A stretch of DNA of 64,000 nucleotides from Ceratodon purpureus (lineage: Eukaryota > Streptophyta > Bryopsida > Pseudoditrichales > Ditrichaceae): the NCBI GenBank assembly GCA_014871385.1, contig CM026426.1:100418009-100482008 (forward strand). Reading direction: 5' to 3'. A model generated the notes under the pieces. It saw nothing but the letters and a program-made list of their open reading frames with translations. It made no database searches and was not told the DNA's origin. The position numbers and the translations under genes are program-made. Each line of letters opens with the position of its first letter. Position 1 is the stretch's first letter. Positions 1 to 11,838 of the stretch are shown here, one piece after another.

Positions 1-246
1 AAATATATATTTTTTTTTAAAAATGCTCAGATTTAAAAATAAATAAATAAATAAAATCAAACATAACACAAAACAGTCACATTACACACTGGCGGCGGAT
101 GCCATCTGTTTTTCGTTTTCAACATATACATATAACTTGGACCAGAAACCCAGAGAGATTTAGAGTTCTCAAACTAATCAAAGGTAATATGTTTTACCTG
201 ATGTTCTATGTTGATGCTCAAAAGAGTTCTCTCCTTCTCTTGTAGA

Positions 247-2144
247 TCAACTCCAGGTAGTAGTTGTGGAGGTCCTGTTGGCTTTGTTGGGGAGGAATTC
301 TACATACTGCGCGAGTGCCGCACGTTGCTCTGAAGGGGTTATAGGCTCAGGTCGCAGTCTGTTCTCTGAACGACCATCAAAAAATTGGTTATACCTAGGG
401 GACCTGATGTAATGATCCGGCCTAACCCATCTTCTTGCATCGCGGTAGGTCATCTTCCTACTCTCCTGAGCATAACGACCCCGTAGTTGAGGACCACAAG
501 GAGGGCAGGCAATATAGCCTTGGTAAGAGCAACCAGCTACTGTTCCGTATCCAGGAAAATTGTGTGTTGGATACAACACTGCAGCCCTGAGCTTAAAGAA
601 TTGCTCTCCCTCTGGATTCAAAACATTGTATGCCTTTCCATAGCTCTTTCATCTCATCAACTAGAGGACAAATTCATACATCAAAAAACTCAAAAGGAAC
701 TTGTGCCCTACCTGGGATGAGCAAGGCCAGAATAGTAAAAAACTTCTTGGTTATCAGCCATGGAGGTAAATTCAGAAAAGTCGCAAGAACCAGCCAAGCC
801 GACCAAGTAGACTTGTGCAGCTTAAAAGGACAATTTCCGTCGCAGCACACCTGTACCCGCACATCTTGAACTTTACCACCAAATCCTTTTGTATCAAATA
901 CATTTGAGTCCATGTTATCCAATGTCTTCCATGCAACTCAATCCGCTGGATACCGAATCTTTCCATCAGTGCTTTCATTCTCCTTGTACCACCGCATGAG
1001 TTTAGAGAGAACAAAGATTCTAAAGAACCGTTGCATTCTGAGAGCTACTTTAAACTGTCACAACACTTTGAGAGGACGGGTTCTATTGAACATGTCTTTG
1101 TACCTGGGAGCCTAACAACAGGGGCACCGGTCCAACTCTTTGGTGTCTTCCTGATCGTCCAGAACACATCCATTCACGCAGCCATCTATGTTCTTGAAAT
1201 TAAGTCCTAATCGGTTAGTTAATGTTTTTGCCTGGTACAATGAACTTGGCAAACAGTTGTCGTTTGGTAGGAGGCACTTACAGATGGCTAGTATATTGTC
1301 TGTTGCCTTCTCAGATAATAAGTAGCAATTAGGTTGACTAACATGACCGCTGCCCCTAGTTTAGAATGTGATGACCCGTTGAACAATAATCGCATTCCAT
1401 CCTCGAGGGCCCAAGCATCTTTTTCCCGCAATTCCTCTTGCTGTCTATAGTTGACGTTATCATTTTCTTGATCTTTGTCATGTCTGCCACTTCGGTCTTC
1501 AAACTGATTACAGTCTGGAAGATGGTCCGCTTCTGTTCCAAACTCCCTAGGTTGATTGCCATGTTCCTCTCCTTCAAAAAATGGCGCAAGTTGATTGCCC
1601 TTTCTCTCTATTTCAGCATCATTGGTTCCGGTAATATTATCTGATTCCGCCAATGCAAACATAACCACATTGTTAATTTTGTCCTCGTTGTCGGACAGAG
1701 CCTGAACTTCTTGAAACATATGCTGCATCATCTCCCTCATCTCCAAGCCGCTGTCTCTATTTTGCTCAACCGCCGAGGTAGAAGCAATGCTTGCTGTAAA
1801 TGCCGCCTCTCACTCCTCGTCTGAAGAGTCTGTCTCTTTAGGTCCCTCCAAGTTCTACAGTCAGGAGATCTGCCATACCTAAATAAGTGACGTTCAACCT
1901 CTTCAATTCCGAACGGGCCACCAGTACCTCTGTGTTTTTGACAGGGGCATCGTATTCTGGATAAATTGTACAAGCTAGCTGGATCCTTTTCTCTTTTCCA
2001 TAGCCAATCATTTCTCGCTTTAATTCTATCTGGATGGGCTAGGGGTAGCTTGATTGACATTCTGTATGCACACCAACAGAAAACAAGGAAAAAAAATTTA
2101 AAATTTAAAAATAAAAATAAAATAAAAATAAAAAACACACACAT
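247..2144 (-). pseudogene. CACTA transposase (tnp2 family), broken
   Basis: Read on the minus strand, the blocks run in the usual tnp2 order. A transposase-associated domain (about 2080-1850) contains IRCPCQKHRG and VERHLFRYG. An acidic linker follows. A block at about 1420-1110 carries NGSSHSKLGAAVMLVNL, then LPNDNCLPSSLYQAK and a CVNGCV..RCPCC metal-binding stretch. A block at 997-680 carries RWYKE, STW and LPPWL..KKFF. The block at 621-300 carries KLRAAVLYPTHNFPGYG, YIACPPCGPQL and YRDARRWVRPDH. Lesions seen: TAG at 1114-1112, TGA at 940-938, a TGA near 1810 and a frame change near 1850. The C-terminal part lies off the window. As in the family, the product would bind element ends and catalyse excision; this copy cannot make a full protein unless the stops are spliced out. 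Confidence 0.8.
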
Positions 2145-2505
2145 GCATCAGTAGACTGAAACTAAGTATATGAATCTGGTAGTAATCTCCCTCACCATAG
2201 TACTCGTGCTTATTCTGTTCTGTGAATGACTGGATTAGCGGTATAGGACAATTCTAATTCAAATTCTTACGTCTCGATCTTGATGTCCGTTTCTTCAAAA
2301 ACCGTCGCCAGAATCTCGAAGGTGAAATACAACTACAGATCCATTGTCAGTGACTGCATTGACGAGCAGGGTCTCTTTACTCTCCAAGAGGAATACGTTC
2401 GGATCTCTATAAATTGGACTACCTCGTGCTGACACATGCAAGACACGGATTAGTAGTCTATCATTCCTTCTATGCATGTAAAGTATGTTCAAACCTATGG
2501 ATTAG

Positions 2506-3192
2506 ATGTATGTGTCAACATGGACAGGGTATCTTGAACTCTCAGTCTACTTGAGACATGAGAGAACAAGTAAATCAAGACTTTCTTTTTTCTTGAAAAT
2601 GTGCATGCACGCATCTTCTAGTCTGAAATCGTACCATATTGAAGTCGGTCATAACAAAGCAGCCACACCCCGGAATAAGAACAGAGTCAGGAGAGAATGC
2701 GAGATGGAGGAATTGGTAACCTGTGTGGAGCGCCTTCTACACACTGAGACAAGGACATTCATATTGAGACTTGAACTCAACAACATTAAATTTGAGTTAC
2801 ACTTGTTAGAAATAGAGGAACCTATCCTTCGATTTGCACTGAGGGATGCACAGGAAGAGTATGAGAACGAATTAGATATGCTGGATAACCTCCTCCAGAT
2901 GTTCGCTCTGACACGTTACAGGCATGGTGTCAATGATGTCGACAGGAGGCTAAGGAGGCAGCTTGCTGATGTGATGAATGCCAGGCAGGAGAAGGAGGGG
3001 GCCTTCAACCGCTGGTACCGTGGACACCGTAGAGTTGAGACTCTGCGCCACCTGATACGTGTGTCCGAGGCGGAGCTTCTGAGTCTGGAGACCATCGAGC
3101 AGATGGCAAGGGAAGACTGCTACCAGCCAATTTCAGAATTGGCTCGGGTGTGGACAGACAACACACCACGAGTCAAGAAACAAGACAAGTGA
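2506..3192 (+). CDS. Coiled-coil protein of unknown function inside the CACTA element
   Basis: The frame is open for 228 codons. A more likely start is the ATG at 2704 (MEELVTCVERLL...), giving about 163 residues, because the upstream part is low in coding character. From there the protein is rich in E, L and R with heptad-like spacing (IKFELHLLEIEEPILRF, LDMLDNLLQMFAL, VDRRLRRQLADVMNARQEKE), predicting long helices or a coiled coil. It ends in a basic tail and a TGA at 3190-3192. I recognise no family. It lies between the divergent tnp2 and Transposase_24 genes and is unbroken while tnp2 is not. It may be an accessory CACTA protein or part of the plus-strand transcript. It could also be a chance ORF, although its length and composition argue against that. 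Confidence 0.45.
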   Translation: MYVSTWTGYLELSVYLRHERTSKSRLSFFLKMCMHASSSLKSYHIEVGHNKAATPRNKNRVRRECEMEELVTCVERLLHTETRTFILRLELNNIKFELHLLEIEEPILRFALRDAQEEYENELDMLDNLLQMFALTRYRHGVNDVDRRLRRQLADVMNARQEKEGAFNRWYRGHRRVETLRHLIRVSEAELLSLETIEQMAREDCYQPISELARVWTDNTPRVKKQDK

Positions 3193-4588
3193 AAAACATA
3201 TGATTGTAGTAGGATACTAATATCTGAGAAAGAGAAGACGCCTTCCTAGTAGTGTGAATTGTTGGTTGACATTATCTGTGTCCGTTTTTGACTAGACGTA
3301 TTGTAATTTCATGAACGAGTTGAGTTCAAACTTTAATACTACTTTACTATTGTGCTTGCAATCTGGCTGAAATTTGTGTAATCTTTGAAATACTAAGTTT
3401 GTTTACAGACCTTGTCTATCTGTCTTGGAATATAACATTGATGTAGATCTTCAGTTAGGGATATTTATTTTCTGAAATTGTGTTTGTATCGATAAGAAGA
3501 CCACGGTTTCGTACTTGTTCAAAATTTTAGACGTCTGAGGAATATTGGGCGTATACTCCTAATGTCCTCAAGTTTAAAATTTGAGAGCAGTACCAACAGT
3601 TTGTCTTCGAGCTTCAGTAACCCCTATGAATATCTGTCGCATTGTAAACGTAATCAGACAATCACTAAACGCGTGGGCTTTGGAAGAGCATGTGAACTTC
3701 TGTTTTCCCTCAACATTCGCATCTGCTTAATCCTTTTAGCAAATGTTGAGCAAGAGAGAGGAAGAAAAAAATAAATAAATACAATGTGATATCTTTACTT
3801 CTACGTGGACAGAAGGTGAGAAATTCGACTCTAATCACCAGAAAAATATATTGGGGAAATATTGAAATCAGAAGTTCTATGCATACCTACAATATCCTGG
3901 AGTGAATAATCGTTCTCATAAACATTTGGAACTTCAGATGGGTCCAATACTCTCCTCTATAAGTTCTGAGGATTTGCTAGAGAAGTCGAAATTATTGTAC
4001 CTTCCAGAGCATCATGGACTATAAGTCTTTGAACTCAATGAGCAGCAATTGAAACTGTGTGACGTTGCACTCACAAACATGCAATTACTGAATCTATTCA
4101 AACCGACAGCACTAAGTACGTATATGTCGCATAAACATAGGCAGGTACTGAATCCTTTGTCGCATATATGGAAAAACAGAACTAAACATAAGTTAAGAAA
4201 ATAAAACAATCCAATATGAACTAATGATCGCGACTTCATTTTACATCTACTCCAGACTATATAGAGAACATGAGAATTGGAAACAGGAAGAGATTGAAAC
4301 AAATAGGGCACTATAGCACTGATAATTCACTGATAATTGAAGAGCAAAACCAATATGAGCTCCTCAGAGAGGCAAGGATTGCAGACAATAGAACAAGAAT
4401 GCAACCACTATATGACGCTGGGAAGGTTTTGTAAGTTGTTTGCGTCCTTGATAACCCTAGATGAAAAAAATTGTTTTTTATTCTAAAATTGGATGGATGA
4501 AACATGTGTGTAACGGACGTTTGGATGTAATGCACTAGGGTTTGTTTAGTTGTGTATGTTTTCACCGTAGGAATGTAGGCCGTCACTT
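3193..4588. other. AT-rich spacer inside the CACTA element
   Basis: Only short ORFs are present on either strand (for example 3562-3774 plus and 4012-4586 minus), with no recognisable domain. It separates the coiled-coil ORF from the TNPA-like gene and may hold the promoter and 5' leader of the latter. Confidence 0.5.
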
Positions 4589-7060
4589 ATGCGCATCGTA
4601 TTTGTTGCTGGAAAATCCTTTCACGAACACAGTTGTTTAAAGTCTTTGATCTATTTTGTCAAATGTAGCAACGCTTCTGTACACGTCGAAGAACCTCGAA
4701 CTGTAAAGCCTCAAAAACACACAAAGAGGGGGGAGAAACCTAGTCGACGTAGCAATAGACTGAAATCTAACCGAACCAAATACCAGGACGATGCTTCGAC
4801 AGACTGCAACGACGACAACTCTGGAGAAGACAGCGGTGGCGGGAATCACGAGACATTGAATGAACCCTACCCAGGTAAGAGTTTATGTGTACCATCATCT
4901 GAATTTATGTTTACTTTGATTCAGTCAAAATTTGATTAGGGTTTCATTGCGTGAATCCTTTACACGGAGTCATAGGGTTTTTTATTTGCATTTTAGGGTT
5001 GTGCAGTATACGCAAATTTGTTATCAAACTATATTATCCTTGCGCTCTATCACAGATGATCAATCGAGCGATTCACTTTCAGATGATTCGAATGACGTTG
5101 TTAGAAGTCTTATCAAAAGTTGGAATAGGAAGGACATCAAACAGAAATCAAACATCGCTAAAGCGGATGACGTTTTGGGGTCGGGATCCAGACCCCCAAA
5201 CAAGCGGTCCGTTGTTGGGGGAGATGGGAGCCACTCTGCAAATGCGAACTTGCGTCGAGGGACAGGCCTCTACCCCATTGAATCATCCACGCAATTTCCG
5301 GCATCTTCGGAATGGGTTTATGTTCGTGTTCCAAATAACCATCCTTCATCAAATACTTTAAACGGGTTTGGAGGATTGTCGGACTTGAGATTCGCAGGTG
5401 GGTGGCCATATATCCCTCCAAACTCTTCACAAGTTTTTAGGGGAGTGGATGATGTAGGAAGCGGAGGAATAAACCGAGACCCACCTTTGAAGTCTTCGTC
5501 CAATAAAGAAGAGTCCTTGAAAAGAAGAGAACGTCGAACGAAGAAGAGGGAGGCAGAAGAAGAAGCAAGGAAAAGGGAATAGAAGGGCTTGAAACCTTAT
5601 GTTGTTGAGGTTCGTTCTTCTGGTATTGTTGATAGTAGATGCCGTGGTCACTTAAAGTGGCAAGAGTTAGTGCGTGTTCTCACACCCAGAATGCTGAATA
5701 TGGGTATCTTTAAGTATGAAGATCAAAGCGAGTCCTCAAAAAATTGTTAAGGGATGCATTGGTGAATAAGTTTGAATTCGTAGATCACGGTGTCACAAAA
5801 GACAGGTTTGATAGGATGATTAAAACGTGGATGCGGAAAGAAAGAGAACGATTAAAAAGAACGCATGGTGCACAAATTAAGCCTCCAGGTAATTATGCAG
5901 AGGAAGATTGGGAGGCTATGAAACGAAATTGGGATTCTCCAGCTTCGAAAATCCAGTCTGAGAAAATGTCAGGAACACGGAAGAAAGTGACCAGTAATCC
6001 CCGGGTTGGAAGGCAGGGGTATGCAGGAAAACAAGAGAAGCTGGTGAGATTACTAGCATGATTTCAGTGTAAAATTTGCTTTGCGTTTCTACATTTCGTG
6101 TTATGTGATGTCCTTTAGCATGCTGTCTATTCAAATGGACGAACATGATAACCATACAATTACATTGTATTCAGTTTGTGCTGAGTCATGTCTTGTATGA
6201 TTGCAATGACGTAATGAGGAAGAAGAGAGAAAGAGAATGTTCTCCAACCGTCACTGACCATGCGAAGGAGATCAGGACGTCTGAAGAGAACCCCAACAGT
6301 TCGGTAATTCAAGTCTACGGGCACTCCCTACAGCATTATGATTTGTGAATATTTTTTCTATTAAGACTAAGCTGGATGTATATGAATGACTGCTTTCAAT
6401 GTTGATAATGTTATTGCAACATATGTTGTTTCAAAATAATAATAAAACAATCATTGGCGACGGAGTAACATGTTATACCATGCAGAATTAGATGTAATGT
6501 TTGGTGCAGGAATGAAAAGGAGAGAGTATGTTGTCTATCATTATTGTTGAAATTGTAAAAGTCAATACAATTCTTGTAACTGATAATGACATGTTACATT
6601 ATCTGCCGGCATCTTTTTGTAATGTTGGCTTGTATATTTTTGATAGGATATGGAGAAAAAAAACTCCTCCAGATTGTCGGCGATGGAGAAGAGCCAAGCT
6701 GCAATGGAGAGGAGTCAAGCTAAGATGGATCGGTGGCTTGAAGAGGTCATGAAGGGTAACCTTGACTTGCAAAATCTTTTACGAATTGTACTAACCAATT
6801 TACCAAGCTCCGCAGGATTGCAAGACCATCCAGAGATTCAAATAGGAAAAACGGCACGCTCAAAATCATTCACATCTGAAGCAGACGTAGAAAAGAACTC
6901 AAACCATGACTTAGGAGGACCAGGATGCGGTGAAGAGTGGTGGGACGGTCTTGACAAAGCATCAGATGACGACAGAGACAAGGAGGATCTACACGTATTG
7001 AACCTAGTTTGCAACACCTCCACTTGCTGCGAGGTATTTTCCTGCCAGCCAGTAGCCTAG
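4589..7060 (+). pseudogene. TNPA-like CACTA protein with Transposase_24 domain, disrupted
   Basis: Exon 1 (4589-4874) is basic and Ser/Asp-rich and ends at a GTAAGA donor (4875). Exon 2 starts after CACAG at 5056; joining the two keeps the frame and reads into QSSDSLSDDS. A charged helix (RRERRTKKREAEEEARKRE) follows, then TAG at 5580-5582. The same frame continues with KWQELVRVLTPRMLN. An A-run near 5737-5743 shifts the frame by one base into a block with WMRKERERLKRTHG, PPGNYAEEDWEAMKRNWDSP and a basic HxG-like end, which is the Transposase_24 signature. A GTGAG donor lies at 6044. Further exon-like pieces are at about 6200-6350 and 6647-7060 (helical, SQAAMERSQAKMDRWLEE). In CACTA elements this second protein binds subterminal repeats. 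The A-run frameshift could be a sequencing error; the TAG is harder to dismiss. Confidence 0.65.
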
Positions 7061-9067
7061 TCTCTAGAATCTGTTTAAGTTGTTTCACAACCTTTGTTTC
7101 ATCTCCCTATCGAATCTCTGCTTATTTATTGCCATATTATAAATAATTGGGTTTGGTGGCAAATTCAAATCTCATTGTAACAATGTTTTTTATGAACATG
7201 CGTTTCTATGACACTCGAGGGCACAGTCTTACAAAAAGGATGTCCAAGTATATGTGAAGTAACTTTACTTTATAATAGAAGATAGGATTTGCTTCTTTTG
7301 AACAATCTCTATTTGTTATTCTAGAAGAGGTCGCTTTTGTACCTGTCTTTGTGTATGAAGGAATACGATTTGATCATAGCGTTAAACAATATAAATTTAA
7401 ATACATTAACTCTGACTACTGTTCTAATTTGATTTTAAACTTGTTATTCCAACTAACAAACTTCCTTGTGAGGCATCAATGTAATGCAGGGAAGAGGTAC
7501 CCAGAGCACTCCTTTATAACGCAAGAACAGAAGATCTGACGAAGAGACAAAGGTACGAGATTTGAATGATTGTAGGAAATTTTAAGAAATGTTCAGTACG
7601 TTACATAATGCGGAATGAATTATCTATTTTTTTCCTCTTGAATTGATGTCTAAGTATAGGTCTAGGTCTCTTAATATGACTATGCAGTCGACAATATATG
7701 GCATAGATTTAATGATAGAAATTCACTTAACCGTCCTTGTAGATTATAATTTGATGAAATTTGGCGGGAAATGTCTTTTAAAACAGTAGACATGTAATAC
7801 ATGCTTAGGTCAACTAAGGCGCTTTATCTTTGTATCTGTTTTTAATCTTCAATTGGAATGTGATGTTCATTATGACCAAGAGTGTTCAAGGGAAGTTACT
7901 TTACATATGCAATTACACTCATATCGGCAAGTACCACAATTAGTTGTTGGTCTTTGCTTTTCTCAGTACATAGCGCATACCAATAAAAATTTGGCTAAAT
8001 AGGAAAATACTTAATTCGTCAATACGTGTTCCACGGTTTTTCCTTTTTTGGGTAAGAGCTAGTAGGCATAAAGAGCACTAACATATCTTCAAATGATTAT
8101 GTAATTAGAAGCATATACATGTAGACATAGTCAGGTTGTAATGTTACCTAACTGATAACAAAATTAATAATATCAGCGACTGTAACAATTATGTTTGATA
8201 TGAAATTGTTCTTTAGTAGAATATGAGAGACACTGATCCTCAATATTAGAGATAACCCCAGTGTACATCATGTTTCGAAATGTCTTATACGTCTAGGAGT
8301 TGAAATCAAGTCATTCCGCTAGAGTAACTACGTTTAAGTAGTGGACTATAGAAGGAGAGATAATAATCATTTGCCTCTAAATTCATTTGTTGACTGATCA
8401 AGAAGAACTGTCGGAGGAACATTGAACTTGTAATAGTAAAATGATATAGAAATGTTTATTGATCGAATTTGCATACTCTGATTTAAACTCGTAATACGCT
8501 GTTGGCATGGTATGGCAATTATATATTCTACGGTAGAAAGATTCTTAAAATAACGATGTTAGTTTCCAATTTGCTTCGTGCTATTGGATCTGCAGGGAGT
8601 GTTCTCAAAAACTTCAATTCTAGAAGAGGACATGGTACTCTACCAGAATTATTAAGTATAATAGTAATGCACGTCATGTACAATTATTCTTCTTCGTAAA
8701 TGTAGTACTGAAATTTCTGGAAAATTGTGATGACACAGGTATCAAATTAGACTAGGCAAGAAGTAACAATCGAAAGTCGTAAAGTTAACGAGGTAATTTT
8801 AATCTTCAAGTGGATAGAATGGTCGTTTATCAAATTTATTAAGCCAGTGTAACTGTAATAAGTCTTGGAAATCATCGGTAAAAAAATTTAAAAAGAAAAA
8901 AAAACAATTTTGAAAGAACTTTCTGTATCGTGAACCTGGGGTCTATGAGTTAAGATATTATGACTTCAAATTGGTCCATATCATGGTCAAGGATGGAACA
9001 TGTATTTTGCATTATATAGAGATGCGAGTACTTATAAATTTTTTAAACTTGGATATACCTTGTACAG
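7061..9067 (+). other. AT-rich intronic region of the CACTA plus-strand gene
   Basis: There is no long ORF. Short exon-like islands appear after acceptor-like CTGCAG near 8593 (SVLKNFNSRRGHGTLPELLS) and near 7500. The region lies between the Transposase_24 exons and the DUF8039-like exon, so long introns are the simplest reading. Confidence 0.4.
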
Positions 9068-9343
9068 ATTACAATTGGGGAAAAAGTGTGGATAGCAGAG
9101 ACGGCGGACCCGACGACTCCAGTGGCAGTTGGAGTATTGATAGGTCACGGAGGAGAAGGGTTATTCCACTGCCGTCCCTTTCCTCCACAATTTGTACGCA
9201 TCAACGTGGAGAAAGTTTTAATTGATACTCCGCTCATGGTACCCGTGGAGGAAGCAGACCAAACAAATTTGAGTGATGCAGTTAGAACAAGCGTACTTTG
9301 GTTCAGATCCTTAACCTTCGCGCAAGAACAAATGACGCTGTAG
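9068..9343 (+). CDS. DUF8039-like C-terminal exon of the CACTA second gene
   Basis: The open frame starts directly after a TGTACAG acceptor (9061-9067) and ends in TAG at 9341-9343. It contains VAVGVLIGHGGEGLFHCRP, FVRINVEKVLIDTPLMVPV and TNLSDAVRTSVLWF. This order (AxGxL, small beta stretch, V.VEKVL, P.PVEE, DAV.....W) resembles the DUF8039 domain found at the C-terminus of plant CACTA TNPA-like proteins. The frame is intact, so it is likely the last exon of the gene that begins at 4589. No function is known for the domain beyond this association. Similarity is judged by eye. Confidence 0.5.
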   Translation: MTIGEKVWIAETADPTTPVAVGVLIGHGGEGLFHCRPFPPQFVRINVEKVLIDTPLMVPVEEADQTNLSDAVRTSVLWFRSLTFAQEQMTL

Positions 9344-9713
9344 AAGGTGTCGAATCATAGCTGTTTTGGAAGAATGAAGCACATTGGGATACATCCTTCT
9401 CTCTTCCACGGTGAATCAGTTTTTTTGTTTTCTAAATTGTCTTGTGTTTAGATCCGTAGTTACAGGGTACCGAGGACATGATGCGAGGATTCATCTGAAT
9501 CTTATCACAAACAAGATTTGTGTGAGGGAGATTCTTCATGTGGATCTTCACTGGAGGAGCAAGTGGTTGAGGAGTATATTGTTGTAGAGTTTGACTAAGT
9601 GTGAAGGTGGATTGAGTGGTAGGTAGGATACGTTCGGGCAACCACGTAGAGTGCAGAGAGTGCCACTATTTAAATGATCCTAGCTTTTTTATAATAAAAA
9701 TGATTCCGCTATG

Positions 9714-9813
9714 CCACGTGCCGGCATGACATTGAACCACAGTTTTGAATATCGAAAGAATTTTTGAATAGCGTTAAAACGTTTTAAAAAACGACAATGT
9801 TACACGTGTAGTG
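9714..9813. repeat. CACTA subterminal palindromes and right terminus
   Basis: The last 100 bases hold short inverted repeats: ATGCC..GGCAT around a CACGTG (about 9710-9728), TTAAAACGTTTTAA (9774-9787) and TACACGTGTA (9801-9810), then TAGTG at 9809-9813. Subterminal repeats are the usual TNPA binding sites. A 3-bp target duplication cannot be tested because the left end is not in the window. Confidence 0.45.
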
Positions 9814-10221
9814 AATGGAATGGGTAATGCCCTGACTCAGAACTGGAGTTAAGACTGCGAAACGTAGTCCGCGTGTCAATCACCGACATTGAGGACCTCG
9901 GCGGAAGAAATGCATCGAGAACGACAAATCAACATATCTTCTGAAATGGTTCGGTTGCAACGGCAGATTGTGAGAATGATTGAATATCAAACATCCGCAA
10001 GGTTGTCGACAACTCACCGCTAGGTGAAGAAATGAAACATACAGTGAAGATCAAGAGTTCTATAGAAGAAGTACATCCTCGAACTCTCACTGCTTCCGAC
10101 ATCGCCGTTTACTCAGGTGGTAAAATCGGTTGTAAATGACGCATCTTCTAGAACTCTTCGGAAGAAGAACAATTTCATACCACAATCTAAGCTATGTAGT
10201 ACATAAGCACTCAAATTCCTA
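9814..10221. other. Unique DNA right of the CACTA element
   Basis: No gene, repeat or domain recognised. Confidence 0.5.
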
Positions 10222-10281
10222 CAAAGCACAACAATGACTATTCATTGCAAAGCACAACAATGACTATTCATTGCAAAGCAC
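10222..10281. repeat. 26-bp tandem repeat, two copies plus 8 bp
   Basis: Two identical 26-base units (10222-10247 and 10248-10273) starting CAAAGCACAACAATGACTAT, followed by a partial unit CAAAGCAC. Identity suggests a recent slip. Confidence 0.9.
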
Positions 10282-10299
10282 ATAATAAGATTCTGAAAA

Positions 10300-11838
10300 T
10301 TATGATGAAGCAAAGTTACCATCTGAAGGCACCTTCGCCATAGCCTGGTTTGTTCTCTCTTCCATCACTCTCCTCCTTTCTTCGGCCAGTCCAAGCATCC
10401 TAGCCTTCTCCACCAAATCCGCAAGTGGCTCTTTCCAACCAAATCTTTGGTGCCAATTTGTGTGACATATCTCCCCACACCCTAGGGTCACACACTTGCA
10501 GCTTCGTAAGAAGACAACTCAAGCACAGAAAGGATGATAAAAGTGTCTGCAGAAGGATACAACCATGTCATTCTACGGGAAAGGGAAGGGTCACAAGCAA
10601 CAAGCTATAATCTTGATCAATGAGGTCTCATCTGAAAAATTAAACCTAGGCACAGTTGATTCCCAAGCCGCATACACCATTGGACTTGAAGTAAAGTTCA
10701 GATTACTCTTCACTTGCTTCAACTGAAACTTCTCTGCTACAAAGGCATCAAACTACAGGTGGCCCGAGTCCAAGTCCGTTGTCAACACCTAGATCTTAGC
10801 CTCGGTAGTCTTGAGCTCCTTCTTTGCAGCCGCGACCTTCACCTCCTCCTCTGCCAGCTGCTCAAGAATTCCCTCCATCTTGATATTCACCTTATACACA
10901 TCAGATCCTTGCTCTTCAAGCGCTCTAATCAACGCCGTCTTCTGCCCCTCATGTTTTCTCAACGTGCCCATGCCCCATTTAGATTTTTTGCTCTTCCAAA
11001 TGGCGCCGTCAAGCGGTTGAGTTGCCTCCTTCATCAGCTCCCGCTTGTGCTTTTGCTCCAAGTAGATAGCCTGCATTAATCCCTTCACGTCTTGTAGTCG
11101 CTCCTCCATTGGCCAACCTGGCCCTTTCGCCAACCTCCCACTCCTCTGACCACGTGCCGTTGCATCGTTCTGCAAGCAGACACCTAAGGCCATGACAGAT
11201 CAAGTCCACGCTTTGACTCACCCGGTGCCCCACAACCCTCACCTCAACGCGTCCGCTTGCTCCACCTTCTCTTCTCTGCCGAGCTCGACCTTGATGCCGC
11301 GCCATGCCTTGCCTAGTACGTCTACCTTCTTCTTCCCCTCGTCGCACTTGGACTCCACAATACTCTTCCTCAGCTTGTCTAGCTTTGTCCTATCTAATGT
11401 GTACGGACTCCTCTGTCGCTTGTTGGTCTCCTCCCCAAATGCACACCAATTCACCCAACCTCCACCTTTCTCGTACTCCAGAGCAATCCCTTTGGGAAAC
11501 CTGATTGTAATCAAGTTTGGATTCTCCTCCTCTTCATGCTTGTATAAAACCGAGTGCAAGTACTTCACCCTCTCCACCACCTCTTGAACTTGGCTGCCCT
11601 GCAAATAGAACCTGCTACGGCCGCCATCTTCATAAGGTTTCCCAAATAACCTGCGCACCGTGTTGGAGGATACTGTGCTTTGACGGAAGTGGTGGGGATT
11701 GTGTCCCTCATTGAAGAGTCCATACTCTGTTGCAAAATCCGCCTTCTTCAACTCCCGCCGAGGCTTCTTCACCCTCTCAATCTCCTCGTCGACGTCTTCC
11801 ACGCTTGTGAAGTCTTTCTTAGACCGCACATTCCCCAT
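10300..11838 (-). CDS. Unrecognised protein gene, three blocks in one frame
   Basis: Three open blocks, 11838-11239, 11193-10789 and 10491-10300, share the same minus-strand frame, so they could be exons of one gene or one ORF broken by stops. Block 1 (199 residues or more; the frame is open further upstream with a basic/acidic leader) contains LFGKPYEDGGRSRFYLQGSQ, LITIRFPKGIALEYEKGGGW and a lysine-rich end. Block 2 is helical and charged (LMQAIYLEQKHKRELMKEA, ILEQLAEEEVKVAAAKKEL). Block 3 ends in LVEKARMLGLAEERRRVMEE. I do not recognise the family. The overall character (DNA- or RNA-associated basic protein with coiled coil) would fit a transposon-encoded protein. Confidence that it is or was a gene is moderate; no function is claimed. 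Confidence 0.4.

Larger units (their letters stand above)
1..9813. mobile_element. CACTA (En/Spm) DNA transposon, right part; left end lies outside the window
   Basis: A tnp2-type transposase (minus) and a Transposase_24/TNPA-type gene (plus) sit next to each other, which is the gene pair of plant CACTA elements. The right terminus is proposed at 9809-9813 (TAGTG). Its reverse complement reads CACTACACGTGTAACATTG, a typical CACTA end. No matching CACTA end is visible at the left edge and the tnp2 C-terminus is missing, so the element must continue leftwards. The two genes are divergently arranged here. The first 246 bases are AT-rich and hold a possible tnp2 intron; nothing else is recognised there. 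The family assignment is strong; the exact right end is inference. Confidence 0.72.
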
